64,000 nt of DNA from the NCBI RefSeq assembly GCF_029320955.1, contig NZ_CP119757.1, positions 5,022,001 through 5,086,000 on the forward strand, written 5' to 3'. Made by a program: the position numbers and the translations under genes. This stretch comes from Flavobacterium sp. YJ01 (GTDB lineage Bacteria; Bacteroidota; Bacteroidia; Flavobacteriales; Flavobacteriaceae). Under the pieces are notes generated by a model. It was not told the origin of the DNA, ran no database searches, and was given only the letters and a program-made list of their open reading frames with translations. Shown here one piece after another: positions 51,858 through 60,157 of this stretch (its first letter is position 1; every line of letters begins with the position of its first letter).

Positions 51858-52301
51858 TTAATTAGGAATTTTCACATCACTCATTGCTAAATTCGCACTT
51901 GCTTGCGCAACAATTTTAAAGGTATTTTTATTAATAACTTCAGCTTTGATATTGATAATCGTTTTGCCTAACTTTTCAAGTTTAGTTTTAACAATAACCG
52001 TTTGATTTTCGAATACAGGATTAAAATAATCGATGTATAAATTGATGGTTGGATAAAATTTTTCAAGTCCTAAAACCATAAAATTGACGCCAATACAATC
52101 GTCAATCATTCCTGCGGTCACGCCGCCATGAAGCATTCCAACGGGATTAGTCATTTCTTTTCTGATTTCAAATTCAAATTCAACTGATTTTTCTTCAACA
52201 GCAATTACTTTTCCGTTTAGCCAATGTGCAAAAGGTGAGGGACTGTCTGTAAAATGTTTTCCAATAAAACTTTGAAGAAACAATAATCTTTTATTTTCCA
52301 T
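51858..52301 (-). CDS. PaaI-type hotdog thioesterase
   Basis: A 147-residue cytoplasmic acyl-CoA thioesterase-like protein. The hotdog-fold motif VGMLHGGVTAGMIDDCIGVNFM carries the HGG and the acidic residue used by PaaI/YigI-type enzymes. It ends FKIVAQASANLAMSDVKIPN. The gene starts two bases after the SDR stop, so the pair forms a translationally close operon under the HxlR-type operator at 53129. The acyl substrate is not evident. Confidence 0.86.
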   Translation of the reverse strand: MENKRLLFLQSFIGKHFTDSPSPFAHWLNGKVIAVEEKSVEFEFEIRKEMTNPVGMLHGGVTAGMIDDCIGVNFMVLGLEKFYPTINLYIDYFNPVFENQTVIVKTKLEKLGKTIINIKAEVINKNTFKIVAQASANLAMSDVKIPN

Positions 52302-52303
52302 AT

Positions 52304-53071
52304 TTATGCGGATAATTTGATGCTGTTTTTTAAAGGATTAATTAGTTTATAAGCTGTTTTTGGAAAAAATCGGCTCAAGAAATAAATTACTTTTGTGTCG
52401 CCTACGCGAATGGTGTAATTATTTTTATGAATTCCATCAACAAGTCCTTTTACAAGTGTTTCTGGAGTTATTGTTTTGGCATCGATACCTTTTGCCATTT
52501 CTGTTGCAACTAAAGGCGGTAGTAATTCAAACACTTTAACATTGGTTTTTGCTACTTCCAAATGGTTTCTAAGTGAAGCGGTATAAAAACGAAGTGCGGC
52601 TTTTGTAGCAGAATAAGTTGGAGCCAAATTCGACGGAACATAACTCAAAACTGAAGTTGTATTGATAATGGCACTTTCTGGTCGGCTTTGAAGCATTTTT
52701 AGAAATAAATTATTCAATCTTACAATAGCTAAATAGTTTATATTCATTTCGTAAGCCGCCATTTCTGTAATTTGATCGTTTGTTTTAGCTAAATTATTTA
52801 TAGGATTCGCAACACCTGCGTTATTGTAAAGAATATCAATTCCGCCCAAACCTTCTATTTTTTTATAAAGCTGTTCTGCTTGCTCTGCATCAGCAACATC
52901 ATTTTGAATAGCAATAATTTGTGGATGAAGCCTTTTTGCGTCATCTAATTTTCCTTGATTTCTTCCTGTAATAATTACTTTGGCGCCTTCTGCCAAAAAC
53001 TGTTTTGCAGATTCTAAACCTATTCCTGACGCACCGCCAGTAATTAATATTGTTTTACCTTTTAAGTCCAT
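52304..53071 (-). CDS. Short-chain dehydrogenase/reductase, DltE-like
   Basis: A 255-residue classical SDR: cofactor motif TGGASGIGLESAKQF (residues about 11-25), NNAGVAN, catalytic Ser in NTTSVLSYVP and YSATKAALRFY with the Tyr-x-x-x-Lys pair. The substrate-loop region (ELLPPLVATEMA) and length resemble DltE-type oxidoreductases of unknown substrate. It is divergent from the HxlR gene at 53196, with a TTG-18-TATCTTTG promoter embedded between two identical palindromes, so control by that regulator is likely. Confidence 0.92.
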   Translation of the reverse strand: MDLKGKTILITGGASGIGLESAKQFLAEGAKVIITGRNQGKLDDAKRLHPQIIAIQNDVADAEQAEQLYKKIEGLGGIDILYNNAGVANPINNLAKTNDQITEMAAYEMNINYLAIVRLNNLFLKMLQSRPESAIINTTSVLSYVPSNLAPTYSATKAALRFYTASLRNHLEVAKTNVKVFELLPPLVATEMAKGIDAKTITPETLVKGLVDGIHKNNYTIRVGDTKVIYFLSRFFPKTAYKLINPLKNSIKLSA

Positions 53072-53128
53072 TTTTTTCTGATTTTAAAGTGTATAATTTG
53101 CTTTGTTTAAGAATATTAAATAAATTTG

Positions 53129-53176
53129 CTTGCATTTTGCAAGTACAAAGATATTAATTACTTGCAAAATGCAAGT
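53129..53176. promoter_or_regulatory. Two palindromic operators around the SDR promoter
   Basis: CTTGCATTTTGCAAG (53129-53143) and its exact reverse complement CTTGCAAAATGCAAG (53161-53175) lie 32 bases centre to centre. The minus-strand promoter TTG (53174-53172), 18 bases, TATCTTTG (53153-53146) has its -33 in one palindrome and the other just past its -7. Probable binding sites of the adjacent HxlR protein. Confidence 0.82.
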
Positions 53177-53195
53177 TATATTTTAATTTATTTTT

Positions 53196-53609
53196 ATGAA
53201 AGCTTCTAAAAAAAGATCAAATTGCCCAATAAATACTTCTTTAGAAATCTGGGGAGATAAATGGTCATTATTGATTATCAGAGATTTGATGTTTAAAAAA
53301 CAATGTACTTACGGCGACTTTTTAAAATCAGAAGAAAAGATTGCGACTAATATTTTAGCCAGCAGGCTTTTAATTTTAGAAGACAATGATTTGATTACTA
53401 AACTAAATCATCCAGATAGTAAAGCCAAAGTTTTGTATCAATTAACAGAAAAAGGAATTGAATTGTTTCCTGTATTAATCGAAATCAGTTTGTGGGCTGA
53501 GAAATATTACGAAATCCCAGAAGAAAGAAAAATTGTGCTCGAAAAAGCAAAACAAAACAAAACAGCCTTTATAGAAAAAGGAATTAGAAAGATGAAAGAA
53601 GGTTTATAA
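53196..53609 (+). CDS. HxlR-family transcriptional regulator, second
   Basis: A 137-residue winged-helix regulator: CPINTSLEIWGDKWSLLIIRDLMF with the conserved N-terminal cysteine region, TYGDFLKSEEKIATNILASRLLILEDNDLI for the recognition helix, and YQLTEKGIELFPVLIEI. It reads away from the SDR/thioesterase operon and starts 20 bases after the second palindrome, an arrangement that would allow autoregulation. It is a different subgroup from the HxlR protein at 33219. Confidence 0.93.
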   Translation: MKASKKRSNCPINTSLEIWGDKWSLLIIRDLMFKKQCTYGDFLKSEEKIATNILASRLLILEDNDLITKLNHPDSKAKVLYQLTEKGIELFPVLIEISLWAEKYYEIPEERKIVLEKAKQNKTAFIEKGIRKMKEGL

Positions 53610-53686
53610 TTGTTAATGATTAATTATGAATTATGCTTTAGTTGTCTTTCTGAGCAGAGTCGAAGAATCTATGCAAAGTATTAATT

Positions 53687-53735
53687 CATCAACCATCAAC
53701 CATCAACCATCAACCATCAACCATCAACCATCAAC
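53687..53735. repeat. Tandem heptamer (CATCAAC)x7
   Basis: Seven perfect copies of CATCAAC occupy 53687-53735, followed by CATT. It lies between the convergent HxlR and MutS-like genes, just outside the MutS-like stop codon. A slippage-prone simple repeat. Confidence 0.95.
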
Positions 53736-53737
53736 CA

Positions 53738-55510
53738 TTAAATCACCTTCATTTTCTGCATTAAAAAAGTGGCACTTTTGTTTTTACAAATTCCGTTTCG
53801 GAGTTTATAATCGAAATGTAAATCGTTGTTTAGAATCTCAACTTCAAAACATTGATTGGTTAGAATTTCGGGAAATTCATTTGTAGTAAGACAAACTTCA
53901 ATGTCATGTGTGGCGATTGCGCCGATTGCTTTTTTAGAAATTATTTTCTTTACCACTTCAATAGTTCCGTTTCTTTTATCATCAGAATTTGTACCTCTTA
54001 AAATCTCATCTAATAAAACGAAAGCTGGCTGATTTTCAAGAGCATCCATAATCTGTTTTAAACGTTTAATTTCAGCAAAAAAGTAAGATTCAGAATCTGA
54101 GAGAGAATCTGATAATCTCATTGAAACTAATACTGGAAGTGGATTAACTTTAGCTTCTGAAGCACAAACTACTGAGCCAATTCCGCTTAATACCATATTG
54201 ATGCCTAAACTTCTTAAAAACGTACTTTTTCCAGACATGTTCGAACCTGTCAAAATCACAAAAGATTGCGGGTAAAATTGAGTGTCATTTCCAACTCTTG
54301 TTGCTGGATTTAATAACGGATGACTTAGATTTTTAAATTCGATAATATGTTCTGAATTGATTTCTGGAAAAACAAAATCGTCGTTATTATATGCCAAATT
54401 AGCAAGACTATTTAGAGTTTCAATTTCTCCAATAATAGAAATCCAGTTATCAATTTCAGAAGCATAATTTTCTTTCCATTTTAAAAGTGCTCTTAAAACA
54501 TGAAGGTTAAATAAAAATGTTCCGTTAAATAAAGTAGCTGTAAATAAATTACTTATAGTATCCATTCTCGAGAACAATTCTGAAAGCTGTTTTAAATGCT
54601 GACTTGCTTTTTCGTTCTTGAAATTTAATTGCTCTTGTAAACGAATTAACTTTTTTGATTGAAAAGATTCATTCTCGATTTTTTCAATTAATAAACCATA
54701 TTGCTTTATAATTGTATCGATGTTATCTGCCTTTGCAATTTCAGATCGAATTCTTTTTGTAGCGAATCCTAGAATAATCATATTGACAATAAAAACATAC
54801 GTTAGGTAAGAAAGCAAAATGGTTTTTGAAGTAATAAAATAAGAAGTTAATAGTCCGAAAAAGAGTATAGGAAAAATTATAGAAAGTGCAACTAAAACTT
54901 TAGGCAAAGTATTATTTTTAAAAGAAATCCAATACTTTATGGCTTCATAAGATTGTTTAGAATCTTCGCCAATAATTGCTAAAGCTTGAAATTCTTGTCT
55001 CCAATCTATTTTGTTTTTTAGTTCGTTTACTGCTTCTTGATTTTCTAAAATAGAGTCTTGAGGTAGTGTATGCAATAATAAATTTGCAAGTGTTTTTTTT
55101 CCGATAAAAGAAGCCGTTCTGTTTAAATTTTGAAATAAAGAATGTTCTCCAAAAATATCCAAATCGTATGCATACGGATGATGAAAATCGATAAATTCAG
55201 CTCCGTTTTCAAAAGATGTCTTTTCTCTTTTTAAGAAAGCAATTTCATTTTTGTTGATTTTTAAAAGAGTATCAGCGAGGAGTTTTTGAAATGATAATTT
55301 GGAATGAATTCTCATTAAAACAATAAAACCAGCAAAAGATAGAACAGCTAATATTACATAAAGTATTTCGTCTGTTTTAATGTAATTAAATATAAAAAAC
55401 AAAAAAAGGAAAATACTTAATAACCTCAAAAGGCTAATACTGTTGTATTTTTTGTTGGTTTTATGATATAAATCTGAATAGATATTGATTTTGTCTTGAT
55501 ATGCTTTCAT
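53738..55510 (-). CDS. Membrane-anchored MutS-like ATPase
   Basis: A 590-residue protein with two paired hydrophobic segments in the first 260 residues (LLRLLSIFLFLFFIFNYI... and VLVALSIIFPILFFGLL...), then a MutS core-like helical region and a MutS ABC ATPase: Walker A TGSNMSGKSTFLRSLG near residue 420, Walker B/signature LLDEILRGTNSDDK, and the late TGAIATHD-like IGAIATHDIEV. The mismatch-recognition domain is absent, so it is not the repair MutS. Bacteroidota carry such proteins widely; their function is unknown. It reads toward the heptamer repeat. Confidence 0.88.
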   Translation of the reverse strand: MKAYQDKINIYSDLYHKTNKKYNSISLLRLLSIFLFLFFIFNYIKTDEILYVILAVLSFAGFIVLMRIHSKLSFQKLLADTLLKINKNEIAFLKREKTSFENGAEFIDFHHPYAYDLDIFGEHSLFQNLNRTASFIGKKTLANLLLHTLPQDSILENQEAVNELKNKIDWRQEFQALAIIGEDSKQSYEAIKYWISFKNNTLPKVLVALSIIFPILFFGLLTSYFITSKTILLSYLTYVFIVNMIILGFATKRIRSEIAKADNIDTIIKQYGLLIEKIENESFQSKKLIRLQEQLNFKNEKASQHLKQLSELFSRMDTISNLFTATLFNGTFLFNLHVLRALLKWKENYASEIDNWISIIGEIETLNSLANLAYNNDDFVFPEINSEHIIEFKNLSHPLLNPATRVGNDTQFYPQSFVILTGSNMSGKSTFLRSLGINMVLSGIGSVVCASEAKVNPLPVLVSMRLSDSLSDSESYFFAEIKRLKQIMDALENQPAFVLLDEILRGTNSDDKRNGTIEVVKKIISKKAIGAIATHDIEVCLTTNEFPEILTNQCFEVEILNNDLHFDYKLRNGICKNKSATFLMQKMKVI

Positions 55511-55571
55511 TCTAAAATTTGCTTGAAATACAAATATAGTTTTTACGTTATAAAATCAATAGATATTCTCG

Positions 55572-56405
55572 TTAATCTTCGTGCATAACCAAAATTGGAA
55601 TTGGAACTTCTTTTGTTATTTTTTTACTGAAGCTTGAATCGAAAATGCTTTCAAAGAAAGAACGTTTGTGCGTAATTGTGGTTAGAATATCAATGTCTTT
55701 AAAAAGAACAAAATCAAGAATAGTCTCTTTTACGTCGTCACTTGGTAAAACTAAAAATTCTACATTTTCTGCTGCAAATTCTCTTTCAAATTCTTTTCTT
55801 GCTTCGTCTGTAACATCAGAATTAGAAGTTTTTACATATAAACTTTTAACCTTCGCATCGGTCTTTTTTGCGATTTTCAATATTTTTTTAAGCTCTTTTT
55901 TGTCTTTCTCGCGATAGCGTGTTGTAAAACCAATTGTTTTTACTTTTTTGTATTTAGCCTCAATTGGAACACACAACACAGGAACTTCAACACCAGAAAT
56001 TACAGATTCTGTATTTGAACCTGTAAAGAATTTTGTCCAATCAGAAACGCTATTTGTTCCCATAATAACAAAATCTGCTTTGTCTTCTTCAACCGCATTT
56101 TTTAAGTTGTAGATCAAATCACCATCCATCAATCGGTGTTTAATTACAATATCATCTAATTTGCGTTCGGCTGCAATTGTTCGAAGTTTCGGGATTTCAT
56201 CTTTAAACATTTCAAATTTAGCCAGTTCAATCGAACTGTATATTGAGGCATAATTCTCTGGAAAGAATTGGCTGTCGTAAACCGGTATTTCAAATGTATG
56301 AAGCAAGATCAATTCGGCTTTTACAACTTTAGCAAATTCTAAAGCGTGGATAAATGCATTTGTGGCTGCATCTGAGAAATCGGTAGGGAATAATATCTTT
56401 TTCAT
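55572..56405 (-). CDS. Tandem universal stress protein
   Basis: A 277-residue cytoplasmic protein of two UspA domains. The first (1-150) starts KKILFPTDFSDAATNAFIHAL and holds VIMGTNSVSDWTKFFTGSNT, the ATP-binding G-x2-G-x9-G-S/T type loop. The second (about 150-277) is more divergent and lacks a clear loop. The ATG at 56405 is chosen because the family starts MKKIL; the frame runs thirteen codons farther. The promoter at 56432-56460 supports this start. Confidence 0.9.
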   Translation of the reverse strand: MKKILFPTDFSDAATNAFIHALEFAKVVKAELILLHTFEIPVYDSQFFPENYASIYSSIELAKFEMFKDEIPKLRTIAAERKLDDIVIKHRLMDGDLIYNLKNAVEEDKADFVIMGTNSVSDWTKFFTGSNTESVISGVEVPVLCVPIEAKYKKVKTIGFTTRYREKDKKELKKILKIAKKTDAKVKSLYVKTSNSDVTDEARKEFEREFAAENVEFLVLPSDDVKETILDFVLFKDIDILTTITHKRSFFESIFDSSFSKKITKEVPIPILVMHED

Positions 56406-56431
56406 CGTATTTAGAATTAAGGTTTGTCTCT

Positions 56432-56460
56432 CAAATTTACTCATTCTAGAACTAAAACAA
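56432..56460 (-). promoter_or_regulatory. Promoter of the universal stress gene
   Basis: On the minus strand TTG (56460-56458), an 18-base spacer and TAAATTTG (56439-56432) fit the flavobacterial consensus, 26 bases before the chosen start. Confidence 0.6.
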
Positions 56461-56537
56461 CCTGATAATTATCAGTATTTTAACACTTAATAATTTGTTA
56501 ATATGTTCATTTTCTTGAAAATTTTGATTTTTGTTAT

Positions 56538-56570
56538 TTGAAATGATTTTAGGCTTTTTTTGTACCTTTG
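56538..56570 (+). promoter_or_regulatory. mnmE promoter, leaderless type
   Basis: TTG (56538-56540), 22 bases, TACCTTTG (56563-56570). The -7 element ends only four bases before the mnmE ATG, so the transcript should start at or just next to the start codon. Confidence 0.72.
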
Positions 56571-56574
56571 CCGC

Positions 56575-57975
56575 ATGATAAATCAAGATTCTATAGTTGC
56601 TTTGGCTACACCTTCGGGCGCTGGAGCTATCGCCATAATTCGAATTTCTGGAGCCGATGCCATAACAATTGGAAATTCGGTTTTTAAATCTATTAAAAAT
56701 AAAGATTTAACCAAACAGAAAACACATACACTTCATTTAGGGCATGTTATAGACGAAAGTAAAACACTTGATGAAGTTTTAGTTTCTGTTTTTAAAGGAC
56801 CAAACTCCTACACTGGAGAAGATACAATTGAAATTTCTTGTCACGGTTCGACTTATATTCAGCAACAGATTATTCAATTATTACTTCGAAAAGGCTGTAG
56901 AATGGCGGATGCAGGAGAATTTACGCTTCGAGCATTCTTAAACGGAAAGTTAGATTTATCTCAGGCAGAAGCAGTTGCCGATTTGATTTCGTCTGATAAT
57001 GAAGCTTCTCACCAAATTGCCATGCAGCAAATGCGTGGTGGATTTAGTAATGAAATTGCGAAACTTCGTGAGGAACTTTTAAATTTTGCTTCTTTAATTG
57101 AATTGGAGTTGGATTTTGCAGAAGAAGATGTGGAATTTGCAGATAGAACGCAATTTCATGAATTATTGAATCGTATTGAATTTGTTTTAAAACGTTTAAT
57201 TGATTCATTTGCAGTTGGAAATGTGATCAAAAACGGAATTCCTGTTGCTATTGTCGGTGAACCAAATGTTGGAAAATCGACACTTTTAAATGCTTTATTA
57301 AACGAAGAACGTGCGATTGTTTCTGATATTGCAGGAACAACTCGTGATACTATTGAAGATGAATTAGTTATTGGCGGAATTGGATTTAGATTTATTGACA
57401 CTGCCGGAATTCGTGATACAAAAGATGTTGTAGAAAGCATCGGAATCAAGAAAACTTTTGAAAAAATTGAGCAAGCTCAAGTTGTAATTTATTTATTTGA
57501 CGGATTAAAATTTCAAGCTTCAAGTTCTAATTTTGTTTCAGAAATCGAACAAATCAAAAACAAATATCCACTTAAACCTTTACTGATTGTTGTCAATAAA
57601 AAAGATATTTTATCGGCTGATGAAGTTGAGAATATTAAGAGTAAGTTAGAAAATTTAAATGCAAAATTGCTTTTAATTTCTGCAAAAGAAAAAATAGGAG
57701 TAGAGGATTTAAAAAATGAATTATTGTCTTTTGTAAATACAGGAGCGCTTCGTAATAACGAAACAATTGTTACGAATACAAGACATTATGATTCTTTATT
57801 AAAAGCTTTAGATGAAATTCAAAAAGTGAAATTTGGTTTAGAATCTGGACTTTCAAGTGATTTAATGGCGCTTGATATTCGTGAGGCTTTATACCAATTC
57901 GGTCTTATCACCGGTCAAGTCTCAAATGACGAATTGTTGGGGAATATATTCGCCAATTTTTGCATCGGCAAATAA
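56575..57975 (+). CDS. mnmE: tRNA modification GTPase MnmE
   Basis: With MnmG it modifies the wobble uridine of certain tRNAs (cmnm5U). The 466-residue protein starts MINQDSIVALATPSGAGAIAIIRISG; a TTG five codons earlier is inside the promoter and is rejected as the start. The N-terminal folate-binding domain (1-120), helical domain and inserted G domain (about 215-375) are complete: P-loop GEPNVGKSTLLN, DTAGIRD, NKKD. It ends with the catalytic C-I-G-K. The 3' end is intact and abuts what looks like an integrated element. Confidence 0.97.
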   Translation: MINQDSIVALATPSGAGAIAIIRISGADAITIGNSVFKSIKNKDLTKQKTHTLHLGHVIDESKTLDEVLVSVFKGPNSYTGEDTIEISCHGSTYIQQQIIQLLLRKGCRMADAGEFTLRAFLNGKLDLSQAEAVADLISSDNEASHQIAMQQMRGGFSNEIAKLREELLNFASLIELELDFAEEDVEFADRTQFHELLNRIEFVLKRLIDSFAVGNVIKNGIPVAIVGEPNVGKSTLLNALLNEERAIVSDIAGTTRDTIEDELVIGGIGFRFIDTAGIRDTKDVVESIGIKKTFEKIEQAQVVIYLFDGLKFQASSSNFVSEIEQIKNKYPLKPLLIVVNKKDILSADEVENIKSKLENLNAKLLLISAKEKIGVEDLKNELLSFVNTGALRNNETIVTNTRHYDSLLKALDEIQKVKFGLESGLSSDLMALDIREALYQFGLITGQVSNDELLGNIFANFCIGK

Positions 57976-58009
57976 AAGGGACAAAATATTACAAAGTAAA
58001 AAATAATAA

Positions 58010-58052
58010 AAAGAGTTAAGGTATTGGTAAATAACATCTTAGCTCTTTTTTT
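58010..58052 (+). terminator. Terminator after mnmE
   Basis: AAAGAGTTAAG (58010-58020) pairs with CTTAGCTCTTT (from 58038) with one G-U wobble over a 17-base loop, followed by a T-run. Confidence 0.7.
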
Positions 58053-58094
58053 ATTGAATTGTTTTTTGGAATATTTGGTGTTATTACGTTCAAA

Positions 58095-58192
58095 TTTGTA
58101 CCTTATTTGTACCTCGGTTTTCGAGGTACAAATTTTGTGACAAAAAGGGATTAATTATGACACAAATGAGCAAATATAAGGGTTTGTACAAA
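58095..58192. promoter_or_regulatory. Cluster of TTTGTAC/GTACAAA words upstream of the integrase operon
   Basis: TTTGTACCT occurs at 58095 and 58106. The second forms a perfect 11-base hairpin arm, TTTGTACCTCG, with CGAGGTACAAA at 58122-58132. The palindrome TTTGTACAAA is at 58183-58192. Possible recombinase or excisionase binding sites. Confidence 0.55.
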
Positions 58193-58360
58193 CACGTATT
58201 TCTGTTAAAGAAGTTAGCAAAAATGCCTAAATATTGCTCATCGTTGGTTATGTGTCCAGAAGTATTTTAAATTCAATTCACAGATTATCAAGTGTTTGTT
58301 AAATGATATGCGGCGTTCGAAGAACATTTAAGTACGGTAGGAAACTTAAATTTAAAAACT

Positions 58361-58930
58361 ATGAGTTCAAACATTAGGATTACCAAAATCTGCCGGTTCT
58401 GTAATAATGAATTTACAGCCAAGACAATTAAGACAAAATTCTGTTCATTAACCTGCGCCAGCAAGAACTACAAAAAGTGCAGCAGAGAAAAGAAGAAAGT
58501 ACTCGACAGCCAGAAAGCCGAATCGGCAAATAGTGCTGAGATGGAAAAACTTAAAAAGCTTGCAGTTCTCAGTATTGATGAGTCAAGCATGCTTATGGGA
58601 TTTAGCAGAAGAACTATTTATCGATTGATTTCGAGAAGTGAACTTACCATAAGTAAGGTAGGTTCGAGAAATTTTATTAAGCGTTCCGATATTGACCAGT
58701 TTATTGAAGGTCTGCATAAAATTAAAAAAGATGATGAAACTGTTAAAGAGTTTCCGGGAATTGAAAACTGTTATACGATTTCCGAGGCGCAGCAAAAGTT
58801 TAATGTTTCTCCTTCCGCATTGTACGGAATATTAAAGAGACAGGGAATTAGAGGATACAGCGCAGGAAAGTTTGTTTACGTTTCCAAGATGGAATTGGAT
58901 TTATTATTTAATAGTAAGAGCCATGGGTAA
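58361..58930 (+). CDS. Zinc-finger and excisionase-type HTH protein of the element
   Basis: A 189-residue protein with an N-terminal cysteine cluster (CRFCNNEFTAKTIKTKFCSLTC), then two excisionase/MerR-like helix-turn-helix segments: SIDESSMLMGFSRRTIYRLI...KRSDIDQFIEG and YTISEAQQKFNVSPSALYGIL...VSKMELDLLF. Such genes commonly precede tyrosine recombinases on Bacteroidota mobile elements and may steer integration or excision. Its stop overlaps the integrase start by eight bases, so the two are co-translated. No role in the host chromosome is apparent. Confidence 0.85.
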   Translation: MSSNIRITKICRFCNNEFTAKTIKTKFCSLTCASKNYKKCSREKKKVLDSQKAESANSAEMEKLKKLAVLSIDESSMLMGFSRRTIYRLISRSELTISKVGSRNFIKRSDIDQFIEGLHKIKKDDETVKEFPGIENCYTISEAQQKFNVSPSALYGILKRQGIRGYSAGKFVYVSKMELDLLFNSKSHG

Positions 58931-60065
58931 GAGTATTGTAACACTTAGAAAAAAAGTTATTTCTCAGGGCAGAATGTCTCTGTATTTAGATTTCTATCCG
59001 CCTGTATGGGATGCAAAAGCAAATGATTTTACCAGACGCGAATTTCTAAAAATCTACGTCTATCAAAAACCTTCGGACCAGCATCAGAAAATGGCAAATA
59101 CGGAAAGTCTCCATACAGCAGAGCTTATCCGTGCGCGAAGACAGAACGAAATCAATAAAGCTGAGATTTATTCAGCCTTTGAACAGGAACAGATGAAGGT
59201 TCAGGCGGTCGGAAAAGAATCTTTCCTGCAGTTCTATAAAAATTTAGGAAAGAAAAAAATCGGCAACAATTTATCGATATGGGCTTGTGCCATCATTCAT
59301 TTTGAGGCCTTTTTAAAAGGCAGGGATCTGTCATTTGGAGAGGTAACGGTTTCTTTAATTGAAGATTACAGAGATTATCTCCTAAAAGCTAAAAGTTTAA
59401 GAAAAAACAAAAAGCAGCTGTCGCGCAATACGGCTCTTTCGTATTACAATAAAATAAAAACAGCCCTGAAAGCGGCTTACAAGGAAGATAAACTGAAAAC
59501 CGATATCAATGCGAAAATTGGATCTATTAAGGAAATGGAGTCACAGCGGAATTTTATGACTCTGGAAGAAACCAGAAGGCTGTTTGCCGCTCCCTGCCCA
59601 AACTTGACAGTCCGCAGGATTTCGATGTTTTCAGTTCTTACCGGGGTGCGATATTCCGATATCGCTAAGCTGACCTGGTCTGAACTTCTTTACATTGAGA
59701 ATGACGGCCACTATATCATATTCAGGCAGAAGAAAACGGAAGGTACCGCTTCCATACCGATTTCAGATGAAGCATTTGAACTCCTTGGAAAGCGCAGGGG
59801 CGACAATGAGAAGGTATTTAAAGATTTGAATAAATGGGACGTTGACCGCGCGCTTCCTGTCTGGGTAGCTTTATCCGGAATTAAAAAACATATTACATTC
59901 CACTGTTTCAGGCATACCTACGCAACATTACAGCTCACAGCAGGGACTGATATTTTTACTATTTCAAAAATGCTGGGGCATAAGAGCGTTAAAACCACCC
60001 AGATATATGCAAAAGTTATTGACCAGAAAAAAAGAGATGCTGCAAACAGGATTTCTTTGGAATAA
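58923..60065 (+). CDS. Tyrosine-type site-specific integrase
   Basis: A 380-residue recombinase typical of Bacteroidota elements. It has an N-terminal arm-binding region (SIVTLRKKVISQGRMSLYLDFYPPVW), a SAM-like core-binding domain (about 105-205) and a catalytic domain with all active residues: R in LTGVRYSDIAKLTW, the H-x-x-R in FHCFRHTYATL, H in MLGHKSVKTTQIY and the nucleophile Y in that motif. The ATG at 58923 is chosen over the frame opening at 58872, which lies within the previous gene. It appears intact, so the element may still be mobile. Confidence 0.94.
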   Translation: MGKSIVTLRKKVISQGRMSLYLDFYPPVWDAKANDFTRREFLKIYVYQKPSDQHQKMANTESLHTAELIRARRQNEINKAEIYSAFEQEQMKVQAVGKESFLQFYKNLGKKKIGNNLSIWACAIIHFEAFLKGRDLSFGEVTVSLIEDYRDYLLKAKSLRKNKKQLSRNTALSYYNKIKTALKAAYKEDKLKTDINAKIGSIKEMESQRNFMTLEETRRLFAAPCPNLTVRRISMFSVLTGVRYSDIAKLTWSELLYIENDGHYIIFRQKKTEGTASIPISDEAFELLGKRRGDNEKVFKDLNKWDVDRALPVWVALSGIKKHITFHCFRHTYATLQLTAGTDIFTISKMLGHKSVKTTQIYAKVIDQKKRDAANRISLE

Positions 60066-60093
60066 TTAAAGTTTGCAGTCTATTTTAGCCTAA

Positions 60094-60130
60094 AACAAAA
60101 ACGTCTCATTTTTAATGGGATGTTTTTGTT
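60094..60130. terminator. Hairpin after the integrase gene
   Basis: A 16-base stem, 60094-60109 with 60115-60130, includes AACAAAAAC/GTTTTTGTT and two G-U wobbles. It lies between the integrase and convergent small ORFs and may serve both. Confidence 0.75.
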
Positions 60131-60157
60131 ATGATTACATTAGTGTAAAGTGATAGT

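Larger units (their letters stand above)
57976..58360. other. Junction between mnmE and the integrase region
   Basis: A terminator at 58010, a cluster of TTTGTAC words at 58095-58192 and no credible gene. A 37-codon frame at 58157-58270 has no supporting features. The island's left boundary probably lies in or just before this stretch. Confidence 0.55.

Noticed and set aside
53626..53886. An 86-codon plus-strand frame spanning the CATCAAC repeat.
   Set aside because: Its middle is the tandem heptamer and its end lies inside the minus-strand MutS-like gene; the composition is not protein-like.
58157..58270. A 37-codon frame between mnmE and the HTH gene.
   Set aside because: Short, no start-region support, and it contains the TTTGTACAAA palindrome, which is better explained as a DNA site.
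57976..58360. A tRNA gene as the integration target of the element.
   Set aside because: No cloverleaf-like sequence could be found between mnmE and the integrase operon.
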